Shown: positions 25,866 to 35,906, numbered from the stretch's first letter. The stretch is 64,000 bases of DNA from Geodermatophilus ruber (GCF_900114385.1 NZ_FOSW01000001.1:248001-312000); one strand, 5' to 3'. A program made the numbers and translations. Notes: a model not told the origin generated them from the sequence alone.

Positions 25866-27174
25866 CTGCCAGACCGAGGGCCTCCGGGAGGTCCAGCCGG
25901 CGGACCTTGCCCGTCGAGGTGCGCGGCAGCTCATCCACCGGGTGCAGGCTCTTGGGCCGCTTGGCCGGGCTCAGCCGCGCCCGGGCCCAGGCGTCCAGCT
26001 CCGCGGGGTCGGCGGTGCCCACGTAGGCGGCCACCACCCGCTGGCCCCACTCCTCGTCCGCGATGCCGACCACGGCGCTCTCCACGACCCCGGGGTGGGT
26101 GTCGAGGACGGCCTCCACCTCGGCGGGGTAGACGTTCACCCCGCCGGAGATGACCAGGTCCTCGCGGCGGCCGTCCAGCCACACCGTGCCGTCGTCGTCG
26201 ACCCGGCCGAGGTCCCCGACGGTGACCCGGTCGCCGCGCCAGGCGGCCGCGGTCTTCTCCGGCGCCCGCCAGTACTCGAACCGGGCCCACCGCGGCACCG
26301 CGCACCACAGCTGGCCGCGCGCGTCGGTCGAGAGCTGCCGCGCCGGGCGGGCCCGGCCGACGCTGCCGGGGTGGGCGAGCCAGTCCTCCGGCGAGCAGAC
26401 GGTGAACTGGGCCTCGGTGGAGCCGTAGAACTCCCAGACGCTGCCGGGCGGCGCGGCGTCGAGGACGGCGCGCTTGAGCGGCTGCGGGCAGGGCGCCCCG
26501 GCGTGCACCAGCCGGCGGAAGGAGGACCACTCCACGCCGCCGTGCGCGAGCAGCCGCTGCAGGTGGGTGGGCACGCAGAAGGCGGTGGTCGGCCGCAGCG
26601 TCGCGATCGCCTCCGCGGCGCGGCCGACGTCGAACGGCCCCGGCAGCAACACCTCCCCGCCGGCCAGCAGGGTGTGCACAGCGAAGCGCAGCGGCGCCGA
26701 GTGGTGCAGCGGGGAGAGCACCAGATGCCGGTCACCGGGGACGAAGCCCCAGAGGTCGATCTCCTCGACGGCCAGCGCGCGGGCGTCGTCCTCGGCCAGG
26801 ACGCCCGACCACACGCCCTTGCGCCGGCCGGTGGTCCCCGACGTGTAGTGCATGGGCCGGGCCAGCGGGACGTCGGCGAGCTCGGCCTCCTCGCGGCCGG
26901 TGAGCAGCCGGTCGGGCTCGCTGCCGAGGTCGAGGGCCGGGTCGGCGTCCGCGGCGAGCGCGGCCCGCTCGGCCTCCGGCAGCGCCGGGTCCAGCACGAC
27001 CGGCACGATCCCGGTGCGCAGGGCGCCGAGGACGGCGGCGAGCAGGGCCGGCGAGGCCGCAGCCGACACCAGCAGCCGGTCGCCCGCGCGCAGGCCCGCG
27101 CCGCGCAGCGCCGCGGCCGCCCGCCGCTGGTCGCGCACGCTGTCGGCGGCCCGGACGACGGCGACCCCGCTCAT
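25858..27174 (-). CDS. AMP-dependent acyl-CoA synthetase/ligase
   Basis: The 438-aa protein belongs to the ANL superfamily. The AMP-binding motif is HYTSGTTGRRKGVW. A5-like YGSTEAQF, then the GDLGRVDDDGTVWLDGRREDLVISGGVNVYP-type region and the terminal STGKVRR lysine motif are all present. It is shorter than most members (500-550 aa), chiefly at the N-terminus. It activates an unidentified carboxylate to an acyl-CoA. It overlaps the upstream MBL gene by 4 nt. Confidence 0.88.
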   Translation of the reverse strand: MSGVAVVRAADSVRDQRRAAAALRGAGLRAGDRLLVSAAASPALLAAVLGALRTGIVPVVLDPALPEAERAALAADADPALDLGSEPDRLLTGREEAELADVPLARPMHYTSGTTGRRKGVWSGVLAEDDARALAVEEIDLWGFVPGDRHLVLSPLHHSAPLRFAVHTLLAGGEVLLPGPFDVGRAAEAIATLRPTTAFCVPTHLQRLLAHGGVEWSSFRRLVHAGAPCPQPLKRAVLDAAPPGSVWEFYGSTEAQFTVCSPEDWLAHPGSVGRARPARQLSTDARGQLWCAVPRWARFEYWRAPEKTAAAWRGDRVTVGDLGRVDDDGTVWLDGRREDLVISGGVNVYPAEVEAVLDTHPGVVESAVVGIADEEWGQRVVAAYVGTADPAELDAWARARLSPAKRPKSLHPVDELPRTSTGKVRRLDLPEALGLAGG

Positions 27175-28049
27175 GACAGCCGCACCCGGCCGTCGAGCGG
27201 GCCCTCCACGACCCCCTCGGCGAGCAGTTTCGCCAGCGTCGCCCGGGTGGACTGCGCGGCGGCCGGCCACACGGTGCGCGGCACCTCCGCGTACACCGTC
27301 GCGACCAGCTCGCCGACGGTGCGGGCGCCCTCGCGCAGGGCGGCGAGCAGCTGCCCCTCCCGCATCGCGCGGTGCGCCAGGTAGTAGTCGAGGACGGCGC
27401 CCGGATCCTCGGTGAGCTCGGGGCCGTGCCCGCAGTACAGCGCGCTCGGGCCCAGGGCGTGCACCCGGCGCAGTGATTCCAGATAGGCGAGCACGTCGCC
27501 CTCGGGATGGGTGACCACCGACGTGCCGCGGCCCAGCACGTGGTCGCCGATCAGCACCGATCCGGACTCCAGCCGGAAGGCCAGGTGGTCGGCGCAGTGC
27601 CCGGGGGTGGGGACGACGCCGATCGTCGTCCCGGCCAGGGCCAGCTGCTCCCCCGGGGCCAGCACCCGCCCGCCGGGCCCGGCGACCCGCGGGTCGGCGG
27701 CGGCGACCCGGGCACCGAACCGCGCGGCCCAGGGCAGCGCGGCCTCGGCGTGGTCACCGTGGTGGTGGGTGACCAGGACGGCGGTGCAGCGGGCGTCCCG
27801 CTGCGCGAGGGCCGTCTCCACCGCGGCCAGGTGCACCGGGTCGTCGGGGCCGGGGTCGACCAGCACGGCCTGCCCGCTGCCGGGGGCGCCCACCAGGTAG
27901 GTGTTGGTGCCGTCGAGGGTCATCGGCGAGGGGTTGGGGGCGAGCACCCGGGTGACCAGCGGCTCCAGCACCGCCGTCCGGGGCATGGCCCCGGGCTCCG
28001 GGAGGTCCCATGTCGCGCGCGGGTCAGCCGGGACGTCCACGGCTGGCAC
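27171..28049 (-). CDS. MBL-fold metallohydrolase (LACTB2-like)
   Basis: The 292-aa protein has the metal motif THHHGDH and later ligands in PTPGHCADHL and LIGDHVLG. The C-terminal ~60 residues form a winged-helix-like segment, as in LACTB2-type hydrolases. It leads the operon with an acyl-CoA ligase and a GMC oxidoreductase. Its substrate is not deducible from sequence. Confidence 0.85.
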   Translation of the reverse strand: MPAVDVPADPRATWDLPEPGAMPRTAVLEPLVTRVLAPNPSPMTLDGTNTYLVGAPGSGQAVLVDPGPDDPVHLAAVETALAQRDARCTAVLVTHHHGDHAEAALPWAARFGARVAAADPRVAGPGGRVLAPGEQLALAGTTIGVVPTPGHCADHLAFRLESGSVLIGDHVLGRGTSVVTHPEGDVLAYLESLRRVHALGPSALYCGHGPELTEDPGAVLDYYLAHRAMREGQLLAALREGARTVGELVATVYAEVPRTVWPAAAQSTRATLAKLLAEGVVEGPLDGRVRLS

Positions 28050-28085
28050 GGTAGCGGCGGCGCCCGGCGCCGGCGCGACGGGCGG

Positions 28086-29414
28086 TCAGCAGCCGCTGAT
28101 CTCCACGCCGCGGGCGCGCAGCCACGGCGCGGGGTCGACCGCCCCGCTGTACATGCCACCGTTCGGGTGTACCTCGAAGTGCAGGTGCGGGCCGGTGGAC
28201 TGGCCGCGGTTGCCGACCTCGGCGATCGGCTCGCCGGCCACCACGCGCTCGCCGGCACGGACGTAGTAGTCGTTCACGTGGCCGTAGACGGTCACCGCGC
28301 CGTCGTCCCCGCGGATGTAGACGGCGAGGCCGAAGCCGGTGGCCGTGCCGGCCCGCTCGACGATGCCGGAGTGGGCGGCGTAGATCGGCGTCCCGATCGG
28401 GGCGGCGATGTCGACGCCGGCGTGCAGGGCACCCCAGCGCCAGCCGTAGCAGCTGGAGGTGCGGCCGGAGGTGGGCTTGACGTACGGGCCGGAGCCACCC
28501 GAGCCCGCCGAGGCGGCGGCGCTCCCGCGCGACCCGCTGCTGGCCGACCGGGCCGCGGCCGCGGCCGCAGCCGCCTCCTCCGCGGCGCGGCGTGCGGCCG
28601 CGGCCGCGGCCGCCTCCTCGGCGGCCTTCTGGGCCTGCCACTGCTGGTAGGCGTTGCGGGCGCCCTGCAGCTCGAGCAGCTGGATCTCGGCGGCCTGCAG
28701 CTGCTGCTCGTACTCGGCCCGCTGCGCGGCGACCTGGTCGTAGGCGCTCTGCTGAGCGGCCAGCTGGCTGTCGGCGGCGAGCTTGGCGGCCTCGGCCTCG
28801 GCCTCGGCGGTGGCCATCCGGTCGCGGGCGGCGCGGGCGGCCGAGTCGGCGTTAGCCTGCTGCACGCGGGCGATCTCGAGCTGGCCGAGGACGTCGATCT
28901 GGTTGGCCGAGACGTAGTCGAGCATCGCGGCCCGCTCGATGAGCTGGGCCGGCCCCTCGGCGTCGAGCAGCACGGCCGCGCCGGAGAAGGTGCTGCCGTT
29001 CATGTAGCTGTCGCGGGAGAAGCCGGCGATCCGGCCCAGGGCCGCGTCCACGGCGTCCGCGGCCACCTGCAGCTCCGCCGCGGTCCGCTCCGCCTCGGCC
29101 TGGGCCAGCTCGAGGGCCTCCTCGGCGGCCAGGTAGGCGGCGCCGGCGGCCTCGGCCTGGACCGTGAAGCGCTCCAGCTCGGCCCCGGACTCGGTGACGA
29201 GGGCGGCGAGGCGCCCCACCTCGGCGGCAGCGGCGTCCTGCGCGGACTGCGCGGCACCGAGCTCACCGTCGGTCGGGTTGGGGGGCGGGGGCGGGACGGC
29301 CCCGGCGGGTGCGGCGGCCCCCAGCAGGACCGCGCCGGTCACGATCCCCGCGAGGAGGGCCCGTGCGACCCCGGACGCGGCCGACGATCGCCGGCGACGA
29401 CGGCACTGCTGCAT
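28086..29414 (-). CDS. Secreted M23 peptidase with coiled-coil domain
   Basis: From ATG 29414 the protein is 442 aa with a signal peptide (to ~40). A long coiled coil rich in Ala/Glu/Gln (~55-270) includes an Ala-rich stretch (~275-300). The C-terminal LytM/M23 domain has HAGVDIAAP, YGHVND and the zinc motif HLHFEV. It resembles RipC/EnvC-type cell-wall hydrolases or their activators. A structured leader lies upstream (29437-29529). Confidence 0.9.
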   Translation of the reverse strand: MQQCRRRRRSSAASGVARALLAGIVTGAVLLGAAAPAGAVPPPPPNPTDGELGAAQSAQDAAAAEVGRLAALVTESGAELERFTVQAEAAGAAYLAAEEALELAQAEAERTAAELQVAADAVDAALGRIAGFSRDSYMNGSTFSGAAVLLDAEGPAQLIERAAMLDYVSANQIDVLGQLEIARVQQANADSAARAARDRMATAEAEAEAAKLAADSQLAAQQSAYDQVAAQRAEYEQQLQAAEIQLLELQGARNAYQQWQAQKAAEEAAAAAAARRAAEEAAAAAAAARSASSGSRGSAAASAGSGGSGPYVKPTSGRTSSCYGWRWGALHAGVDIAAPIGTPIYAAHSGIVERAGTATGFGLAVYIRGDDGAVTVYGHVNDYYVRAGERVVAGEPIAEVGNRGQSTGPHLHFEVHPNGGMYSGAVDPAPWLRARGVEISGC

Positions 29415-29436
29415 GTCGCTCCCTGGAGAAGAGGGC

Positions 29437-29529
29437 GTGGAACCGGCGCAGCCTGGCATCGTGACGGTCGGCGACCAAGTCACCACGCGGCACAGTGGTC
29501 ACACTGTGACCATCCGGCGCCGGTTCCAC
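29437..29529 (-). promoter_or_regulatory. Structured leader upstream of the M23 peptidase
   Basis: The 13-bp perfect arms (29437-29449 and 29517-29529, GTGGAACCGGCGC and its complement) enclose ~67 nt. Inside is a second palindrome, GGTCACA-C-TGTGACC (29497-29511), itself overlapping CACAGTG-GTCA-CACTGTG. It ends 22 nt before the peptidase start. It could be a structured 5' UTR or protein operators. It does not match the c-di-AMP riboswitch consensus in my reading. Confidence 0.5.
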
Positions 29530-29716
29530 ATCTATCCCTCTTGTTCTCGTCACCCGGACGGATGACCTTGAGGGCTGGCGCCCGCCTTTGTGCAGACCGG
29601 GCCGTTGCGTTCCTGCCGCGGGCGCGGCCGGGGCGGCGAACCGGGGTCAGGGAGCGGGCGCGGCGGCGCCAGGGGTGACGAGGATCATGCTGATCGCAGG
29701 CCCCTCCGTCGCCGGC

Positions 29717-30454
29717 TCAGCGGCCGACGAGGGTGGTCTCGAAGTCGTACCGGGACGCGCGGTACAGGTGCTGCCCGAACTCGATGGCCGCGCCCTTGTC
29801 GTCGAAGGCCGTGCGCTGCATCGTGAGCAGGGCGGCGCGCGGCGGCTCGTCGAGCAGCCGCGCCTCCTCCGTGCGGGCCAGCCGGGCGCCGATGCGCTGG
29901 TGCGCGACCCGCAGGTGCACCCCCTGGCCGCGCAGGTACTGGTAGAGCCCCCGCTCGGAGAGCTCCTCCACCGTGGGGGCGAACCGCCCCGGCAGGTGGT
30001 TGGTCATGAGGGCCAGCGGCTCCCCGTGCGAGCGCCGCAGCCGGCGGAGGACGACGATCTCCGCACCCTCGGCGAGGTCCAGCTCTCCGGCCACGTCGGC
30101 CGGCGCCGGCCGCCGCTCCAGGGAGAGCACCTCGGTGGTCGGAGCCTCGCCGGCCCGGGCCAGGTCGTCGTAGAGGCTGGTCAGCTCCACCGAGCGGCGC
30201 ACGTGCGGCTGGATGACCTGTGTGCCCACGCCGCGCTTGCGGACCAGCAGCCCCTTGTCGACGAGCTCCTGCACGGCGCGCCGCACGGTCGGCCGGGAGA
30301 GGCCGTGCCGCTGGGCGAGCAGGATCTCGTTCTCCAGCCGCGATCCCGAGGGCAGCTGACCGCCGGCGATCGCCCCCTCGATCGCCTGGGCCAGCTGGAA
30401 GTACAGCGGGGTGGGACTGGAGCGGTCGATCTCGAAGGTGGGCGCGGCCGCCAC
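29717..30454 (-). CDS. GntR/HutC-family regulator of the inositol region
   Basis: From GTG 30454, after AAGGAGGA, the protein is 245 aa. The N-terminal winged helix has LENEILLAQRHGLSRPTVRR. The C-terminal UTRA ligand domain ends RASRYDFETTLVG. It is divergent from the iol genes, and the palindrome at 30569-30578 lies in the shared promoter. By position it is a likely IolR-type regulator answering to an inositol intermediate. Confidence 0.82.
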   Translation of the reverse strand: MAAAPTFEIDRSSPTPLYFQLAQAIEGAIAGGQLPSGSRLENEILLAQRHGLSRPTVRRAVQELVDKGLLVRKRGVGTQVIQPHVRRSVELTSLYDDLARAGEAPTTEVLSLERRPAPADVAGELDLAEGAEIVVLRRLRRSHGEPLALMTNHLPGRFAPTVEELSERGLYQYLRGQGVHLRVAHQRIGARLARTEEARLLDEPPRAALLTMQRTAFDDKGAAIEFGQHLYRASRYDFETTLVGR

Positions 30455-30568
30455 TGAGCTCCTCCTTCGCAGGGCCCTCGCCGGCCCAGACCCTCGTCGG
30501 CCACCGGCGATACGCGCCCAGCATCGCACGCCGGGCCCGCGCCATGATCCGTCGCCTTGATGACAGTA

Positions 30569-30578
30569 TGTCAGGACA
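30569..30578. promoter_or_regulatory. TGTCAGGACA operator candidate
   Basis: The near-palindrome TGTCAGGACA is followed by AA, lies between the GntR gene and the iol genes, and matches TGTCCGGACA at 44569-44578 upstream of the transporter. A GntR regulator site is plausible. Confidence 0.5.
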
Positions 30579-30679
30579 AATCATTGACAGCCCCGTGTGT
30601 GCCGGAGCACAGTTCGACAGGCACGCAGCGCGGCCCGGAGCCGGGCCCCGCGCCGGTCGCGGAAGGACGGTGGCCCGTC

Positions 30680-31108
30680 GTGGAGCACCCCCTGGACGTG
30701 CCGGCCCTGGGCCGCAGCGGGGTCGACGTGTACCCCCTGCAGATCGGCGTCGGGCTGGAGGACGTGGAGACGTTCGGCAAGTACCTCGGCGGCAGCGCGG
30801 CCAACGTCTCCGTCGCCGCCGCGTGGGAGGCCCGCGGCCGCCGCGGGCACACCGTGCTGGACCTGGACTACCGGCCGATGTTCTGGTCCTCCCCCGAGGA
30901 GGCGGGCGCGCAGGTCCGCGGCTCGTTGCCGCACGTCACCGTGGCGGTCGGCAACCGCGAGGAGTGCGCGGTCGCGGTCGGCGAGACCGATCCCGACCGC
31001 GCGGCCGGGGCCCTGCTGGAGGCCGGTGTCGAGCTCGCGGTGATCGCGGCCGAGATCGAGGCACTGGTCGCCGTCGGCGCTCCCCGCCTGGAGGACTCCC
31101 GTGCCTGA
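30680..31108 (+). pseudogene. iolC: iolC remnant with two in-frame internal deletions
   Basis: IolC phosphorylates 5-dehydro-2-deoxygluconate and is normally ~320 aa. Here 142 aa remain. The N-terminus (RSGVDVYPLQIGVGLEDVET, GGSAANVSVAAA) jumps at ~30815-30823 to EARGRRGHTVLDLDYRPMFW. That segment jumps again at ~31038-31050 from LEAGVELAVI to AAEIEALVAVG near the C-terminus. The ATP-site GAGD motif and the sugar-binding centre are gone, so it cannot be a working kinase, yet frame, start and stop are intact. It overlaps the next gene by 8 nt. The full-length comparison is from memory of the family. Confidence 0.75.
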
Positions 31109-32021
31109 GCCCGCCCCCGCCACCGACGTGCTGGACCGCGCCGCGCCGTGCCGGAGCTACGCCGAGATCACCGAGCTGCGCAGCCGCGATCCCGAGGCCG
31201 TCGGCCGGGCGCTGGCCGCCCGCGGCCGGCGCGAGGCCTTCCTGCCCGCGGACGGCCGGCTCATGCTGGTCGCAGCCGACCACCCGGCCCGCGGCGCGCT
31301 CGCCGCCCAGGGCCGGCCGCTGGCCATGAGCAGCCGCACCGAGATGCTCGACCGGTTGCGGACCGCCCTCGCCCGGCCGGGCGTCGACGGCCTGCTGGCC
31401 ACCGCGGACGTCGCCGAGGATCTCCTGCTGCTCGGCGCCCTCGAGGACAAGATCGTCGTCGCCTCGATGAACCGCGGCGGCCTGGCCGGAGCCGCCTTCG
31501 AGCTCGACGACCGGATGACCGGGTACGACGTCGAGGGCGTGGTGGCCGCCCGCTTCGACGCGGCCAAGATGCTCAACCGGATCGACCTCGAGGACGCCGG
31601 CACCGTCGCGATGCTCGAGACGACCGGGCGCACCGTCACCGCGCTGGCCCGGGCCCGGGTCGTGGCCATGCTCGAGCCCTTCCTGTCCCGCCGGATCGAC
31701 GGCCGGGTGGTCAACGACCTCGGCGCCGAGGCGGTGATCCGGTCCGTGCACGTCGTCCAGGGGCTGGGGGCCACGTCGGCCTACACCTGGCTGAAGCTGC
31801 CCGTGGTCGCCGGGATGGCGCGGGTCATGGACGCCACGACCCTGCCGACCCTGCTGCTGGGCGGCGACCCCACCGACGCGCCCGAGGAGACCTACGCGAG
31901 CTGGCAGGACGCCCTGGGGCTGCCGTCGGTGCGCGGCCTGGTGGTCGGGCGGACCCTGCTCTACCCCCCGGACGACGACGTCGCCGCCGCCGTGGACACC
32001 GCGGTGTCCCTCGTCCACTGA
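31101..32021 (+). CDS. Cgl0159-type (beta/alpha)8 aldolase-like protein of the iol cluster
   Basis: The 306-aa protein has a GTG start. The pattern [28 protein letters not shown] and an [11 protein letters not shown] lysine-bearing strand fit class I aldolase-like barrels that accompany iol genes in actinobacteria. The late motif [23 protein letters not shown] supports this. The exact reaction is unproven; cleavage of the phosphorylated deoxygluconate intermediate is one possibility. It appears complete. Confidence 0.75.
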   Translation: MPEPAPATDVLDRAAPCRSYAEITELRSRDPEAVGRALAARGRREAFLPADGRLMLVAADHPARGALAAQGRPLAMSSRTEMLDRLRTALARPGVDGLLATADVAEDLLLLGALEDKIVVASMNRGGLAGAAFELDDRMTGYDVEGVVAARFDAAKMLNRIDLEDAGTVAMLETTGRTVTALARARVVAMLEPFLSRRIDGRVVNDLGAEAVIRSVHVVQGLGATSAYTWLKLPVVAGMARVMDATTLPTLLLGGDPTDAPEETYASWQDALGLPSVRGLVVGRTLLYPPDDDVAAAVDTAVSLVH

Positions 32022-32033
32022 AAGGTCTCCCGA

Positions 32034-32162
32034 TGAAGGTGTGGGGCGACGGCCCGCCTGGTCTCCGCGGTGTCCACGCTGCCGAGCACGCAGGAGGCCC
32101 GCACCGTCTACGAGCGCGCGAAGGCCGCGCAACGGCCCTCCCTGCGCCCGGCCCAACCCTGA
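32034..32162 (+). pseudogene. iolD: iolD remnant (C-terminal end)
   Basis: Only a ~40-codon tail survives: [20 protein letters not shown] then [12 protein letters not shown] and a stop. It resembles the C-terminus of IolD (trihydroxycyclohexanedione hydrolase, ~620 aa). No in-frame start exists; TGA lies just upstream in this frame. The rest of iolD, and any iolB, is missing between 32021 and iolE. The assignment is from a short tail, so it is moderate. Confidence 0.5.
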
Positions 32163-32188
32163 CCGCCCCGTCCCAGGAGGAGGACCGC

Positions 32189-33172
32189 ATGAGCACGGAC
32201 AGCCAGGTGGCGCCCGCCCAGCCGCAGCGCACCGGCCGGAGCCGGATCCGGATCGGGTCGGCGCCCGACTCGTGGGGCGTCTGGTTCCCCGACGATCCGC
32301 AGCAGGTGCCGTGGCAGCGCTTCCTCGACGAGGTCAGCGCCTGCGGCTACGAGTGGATCGAGCTGGGCCCCTACGGCTACCTCCCCACCGACCGGGCCCG
32401 GCTGGCCGACGAGCTCGGCGCCCGCGGCCTGCGCGTCTCGGGCGGGACGGTGTTCGAGCACCTGCACCGCCCCGACTCCTGGGACGACGTGTGGGCGCAG
32501 GTGCGCGGCGTCGCGGCGCTGACCGCGGCGATGGGCGGCACCCACGTCGTCGTCATCCCCGACACCTTCCGCGACCAGAAGACCGGAGCCGACATCGAGT
32601 CCCGGCACCTCTCCCTCGAGGCCTGGCGGGCCAAGACCACCGGCGTGGACCGGCTGGGCCGCGCGGTGCGGGAGGAGTACGGCCTGTCCATCGCCTTCCA
32701 CCCGCACGCGGAGACGCACGTCGGCCACCAGTCCGACATCGAGCGGTTCCTGGCCGACACCGACCCGGCGTACGTGCCGCTGTGCCTGGACACCGGGCAC
32801 GTCAGCTACTACCGGGGCGACAACCTCGACCTGATCCGCCGCTATCCCGAGCGGATCGGCTACCTGCACCTCAAGCAGGTGGACCCGGTGGTGATCGACG
32901 AGGTGCTGGAGAAGGACATCGTCTGGCCCGAGGCGGTGCGGCGGGGGGCGATGACCGAGCCGCCGAACGGCGTGCCCGCCTACCCGCCGCTGTTCGAGGC
33001 CCTCGAGGAGCGGGGGCTGGACGTGTTCGCGATCGTCGAGCACGACCTCTACCCGTGCGATCCCGACGTGCCCCTCCCCATCGCCCGGCGCACCCACCGC
33101 TACCTCGGCAGCTGCGGGTTCCCGTCGCTGGAGATCGGCCGCCCGACGGGCTCCCGGGAGGCGCAGGCATGA
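32189..33172 (+). CDS. iolE: Inosose dehydratase / sugar phosphate isomerase-epimerase family
   Basis: From ATG 32189, after AGGAGGAGG, the protein is 327 aa. It is a TIM barrel with metal-ligand motifs: [32 protein letters not shown] and [10 protein letters not shown]. The opening [16 protein letters not shown] is characteristic of IolE, which dehydrates scyllo-inosose. It appears complete and overlaps iolG by 4 nt. Confidence 0.88.
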   Translation: MSTDSQVAPAQPQRTGRSRIRIGSAPDSWGVWFPDDPQQVPWQRFLDEVSACGYEWIELGPYGYLPTDRARLADELGARGLRVSGGTVFEHLHRPDSWDDVWAQVRGVAALTAAMGGTHVVVIPDTFRDQKTGADIESRHLSLEAWRAKTTGVDRLGRAVREEYGLSIAFHPHAETHVGHQSDIERFLADTDPAYVPLCLDTGHVSYYRGDNLDLIRRYPERIGYLHLKQVDPVVIDEVLEKDIVWPEAVRRGAMTEPPNGVPAYPPLFEALEERGLDVFAIVEHDLYPCDPDVPLPIARRTHRYLGSCGFPSLEIGRPTGSREAQA

Positions 33173-34242
33173 CCACCACCGAAACCCGCGCCGGTGTCCT
33201 CCCGGCGATGGCCGAGGTCCCCGCGGCCGAGCTGCGGGTGGCCGTGCTCGGCGTCGGGATCATGGGCGCCGACCACGTGGCCCGCCTGCACAGCCGGGTC
33301 TCCGGCGCCCGCGTCGTCGCGGTCAGCGACGCCGCCGCCGACCGGGCCGAGCAGATCGCCGCCACCGTGCCCGGGTGCCGGGTCATCCCCGACCCGCTGA
33401 CCGCGATCGCCGACCCGGGCGTCGACGCCGTGGTCGTCGCCAGCCCCGGCCGGTTCCACCAGGAGCAGGTGCTGGCCTGCATCGCGGCCGGCAAGCCGGT
33501 GCTGTGCGAGAAGCCGCTGACCATGGACGCCGACAGCTCGCTGGCCGTCGTCCGCGCCGAGGACGCGTTCGCCGCCCGCACCGGGCGGCGGCTGGTGCAG
33601 GTCGGCTTCATGCGCCGCTTCGACCCCGAGTACGCGCAGCTGCGGGCGCTGATCGCCGCGGGGGAGCTCGGGGAACCCCTGCTGGTGCACTGCGCGCACC
33701 GCAACGCCACCGTCCCGCCGCACTTCACCAGCGAGATGATGATCAGCGACTCGGTGGTGCACGAGGCCGACGTCGCCCGGTTCCTGCTCGACGAGGACAT
33801 CGCGGCGGTCACCGTGCTGCGGCCCCGGGCCAGCCGCCACGCGGTGCCCGGCCAGTCCGATCCGCTGCTGGTGCTGCTCGAGACGACGAGCGGCCGGCTG
33901 ATCGACGTCGAGTGCTTCGTGAGCACCGGCGTCGGCTACGAGGTGCGCACCGAGGTCGTCGGCGAGGACGGCAGCGCGATGATCGGCCTCGACCTCGGCC
34001 TGGTCCGGCACGCCGCCGGGGGCTCCGGGGCCGCCCGGGCCACCGGCATCGCCCCGGACTTCCGGCAACGCTTCGGCCGCGCCTACGACATCGAGCTGCA
34101 GCGCTGGTCCGACGCCGCCCGCCGCGGCGGGATCGACGGGCCCGGCGTGTGGGACGGCTACGCCGCCTCGGCCGTGTGCGCGGCGGGCGTGACGGCGCTG
34201 CGCTCGGGCCGGCGCACCGAGACCCGGCTGGTGCAGCGATGA
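33169..34242 (+). CDS. iolG: Inositol 2-dehydrogenase-type Gfo/Idh/MocA enzyme
   Basis: The 357-aa protein has the NAD-binding motif [14 protein letters not shown], the catalytic region motif LCEKPLTMD, and [12 protein letters not shown] typical of IolG. The later H/D pair ([10 protein letters not shown]) provides the catalytic His/Asp region. It oxidises myo-inositol or a related cyclitol at C2 to the inosose used by IolE. Coupled to iolE. Confidence 0.85.
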   Translation: MTTTETRAGVLPAMAEVPAAELRVAVLGVGIMGADHVARLHSRVSGARVVAVSDAAADRAEQIAATVPGCRVIPDPLTAIADPGVDAVVVASPGRFHQEQVLACIAAGKPVLCEKPLTMDADSSLAVVRAEDAFAARTGRRLVQVGFMRRFDPEYAQLRALIAAGELGEPLLVHCAHRNATVPPHFTSEMMISDSVVHEADVARFLLDEDIAAVTVLRPRASRHAVPGQSDPLLVLLETTSGRLIDVECFVSTGVGYEVRTEVVGEDGSAMIGLDLGLVRHAAGGSGAARATGIAPDFRQRFGRAYDIELQRWSDAARRGGIDGPGVWDGYAASAVCAAGVTALRSGRRTETRLVQR

Positions 34243-34391
34243 GGATCGCCCTGGACCCGCAGATGCTGCCGGTCTCCGAGCGCGAGGGCGTGAAGCCGGG
34301 GGGCGAGCAGGCCCGCGAGTCCGGCACCCGGACGCTCGCCGCCATCCGCGAGCTGGTCGCCACGCACTTCCCCGACGACACCACTCCCTGA
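34239..34391 (+). pseudogene. Sugar isomerase/epimerase remnant (50 aa)
   Basis: The frame opens [11 protein letters not shown] like the N-terminus of a ~280-aa sugar phosphate isomerase/epimerase. It runs straight into EQARESGTRTLAAIRELVA, which looks like that family's C-terminal helix. The whole barrel between is absent. Frame, start (overlapping iolG) and stop are retained. It is most likely an internally deleted pseudogene; a genuine small peptide is less likely. Confidence 0.5.
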
Positions 34392-34409
34392 GCAGCGAGA
34401 GAGGCCCCC

Positions 34410-35903
34410 ATGCCCACCGCCATCCCGCACTGGATCGACGGCGCCCGCCGCGAGGGCGCCGGCGGCCGCACGGCCCCGGTCACCGACCCCGCGACGGGGG
34501 AGGTGACCGGGTCGGTCGCCCTCGCCGACCCCGCCGAGGTGGACGCCGCGGTGGCCGCGGCCACCGCGGCCTTCCCCGGCTGGCGGGACACCTCACTGTC
34601 CCGGCGCACCGCCGTGCTCTTCCGCTTCCGCGAGCTGCTCAACGCCCGCAAGCCGGAGCTGGCCGCGCTCATCACCGCCGAGCACGGCAAGGTCCTCGAC
34701 GACGCCCTCGGCGAGGTCTCCCGCGGCCAGGAGGTCGTGGAGTACGCCTGCGGGATCCCCTCGCTGGTCCGCGGCGGGTTCACCGAGAACGCCTCGACCG
34801 GCGTCGACGTGCACTCGGTGCGCCAGCCGCTGGGCCCGGTGGCGGTGATCAGCCCGTTCAACTTCCCGGCGATGGTCCCGATGTGGTTCTTCCCGATCGC
34901 GATCGCCACCGGCAACACCGTCGTCCTCAAGCCGAGCGAGAAGGACCCCTCCGCCTCGCTGTGGATGGCCGAGCTGTGGAAGGAGGCCGGGCTGCCCGAC
35001 GGGGTGTTCAACGTGCTGCAGGGCGACAAGGTCGCCGTCGACGGCCTGCTGGAGCACCCCGGCATCCGCGGGATTTCCTTCGTCGGGTCCACCCCGATCG
35101 CCCGCTACGTCTACGAGACCGGGACGAAGGCCGGCAAGCGGGTGCAGGCCCTCGGCGGGGCGAAGAACCACATGATCGTGCTGCCCGACGCCGACCTGGA
35201 CCTCGCCGCCGACGCCGCGGTGAACTCCGGTTTCGGCTCGGCCGGGGAGCGGTGCATGGCGATCAGCGCGGTGGTCGCGGTCGGCGGCGTCGGCGACGAC
35301 CTGGTCGACCGGATCGCCCGGCGCACCGCCACGCTGCGCACCGGCGACGGCCGCAAGGGCGCCGACATGGGGCCGCTGGTCACCGGCGAGCACCGCGACC
35401 GGGTGCGCTCCTACGTCGAGGCCGGGGAGGAGGCCGGCGCCAAGCTGGTCGTGGACGGCCGGGAGGTCCGCCCGGACGGGGCCGAGAACGGGTTCTGGCT
35501 GGGCCCCACGCTGCTGGACCACGTGCAGCCGCACATGAGCGTCTACACCGACGAGATCTTCGGCCCGGTGCTCTCGGTGCTGCGGGTGGACTCCTACGAG
35601 CACGCCCTCGAACTGGTCAACAGCAACCCCTACGGCAACGGCACCGCGATCTTCACCAACGACGGCGGGGCGGCCCGGCGGTTCCAGAACGAGGTCGAGG
35701 TCGGGATGATCGGGATCAACGTGCCGATCCCGGTGCCGATGGCGTACTACTCCTTCGGCGGGTGGAAGAACTCGCTGTTCGGCGACTCGCACGCGCACGG
35801 CGCCGAGGGCGTGCACTTCTTCACCCGCGGCAAGGTGGTCACCAGCCGCTGGCTCGATCCCAGCCACGGCGGCCTCGACCTCGGCTTCCCGCAGAACGGC
35901 TGA
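34410..35903 (+). CDS. iolA: Methylmalonate-semialdehyde dehydrogenase (CoA-acylating)
   Basis: The 497-aa aldehyde dehydrogenase has N-terminal PHWIDGARREGAGG, SPFNFPAMVPMWFFPIA and the MMSDH-specific active site GSAGERCMA (catalytic Cys), with GVNVLQGDK-like cofactor loops. It converts malonic or methylmalonic semialdehyde to acetyl- or propionyl-CoA at the end of inositol breakdown. It appears full length and follows the isomerase remnant. Confidence 0.92.
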   Translation: MPTAIPHWIDGARREGAGGRTAPVTDPATGEVTGSVALADPAEVDAAVAAATAAFPGWRDTSLSRRTAVLFRFRELLNARKPELAALITAEHGKVLDDALGEVSRGQEVVEYACGIPSLVRGGFTENASTGVDVHSVRQPLGPVAVISPFNFPAMVPMWFFPIAIATGNTVVLKPSEKDPSASLWMAELWKEAGLPDGVFNVLQGDKVAVDGLLEHPGIRGISFVGSTPIARYVYETGTKAGKRVQALGGAKNHMIVLPDADLDLAADAAVNSGFGSAGERCMAISAVVAVGGVGDDLVDRIARRTATLRTGDGRKGADMGPLVTGEHRDRVRSYVEAGEEAGAKLVVDGREVRPDGAENGFWLGPTLLDHVQPHMSVYTDEIFGPVLSVLRVDSYEHALELVNSNPYGNGTAIFTNDGGAARRFQNEVEVGMIGINVPIPVPMAYYSFGGWKNSLFGDSHAHGAEGVHFFTRGKVVTSRWLDPSHGGLDLGFPQNG

Positions 35904-35906
35904 GAC

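Noticed and set aside
29415-29716. c-di-AMP (ydaO) riboswitch upstream of the M23 peptidase
   Set aside because: Position is suggestive and there are stems, but I could not match the conserved motifs of that riboswitch.
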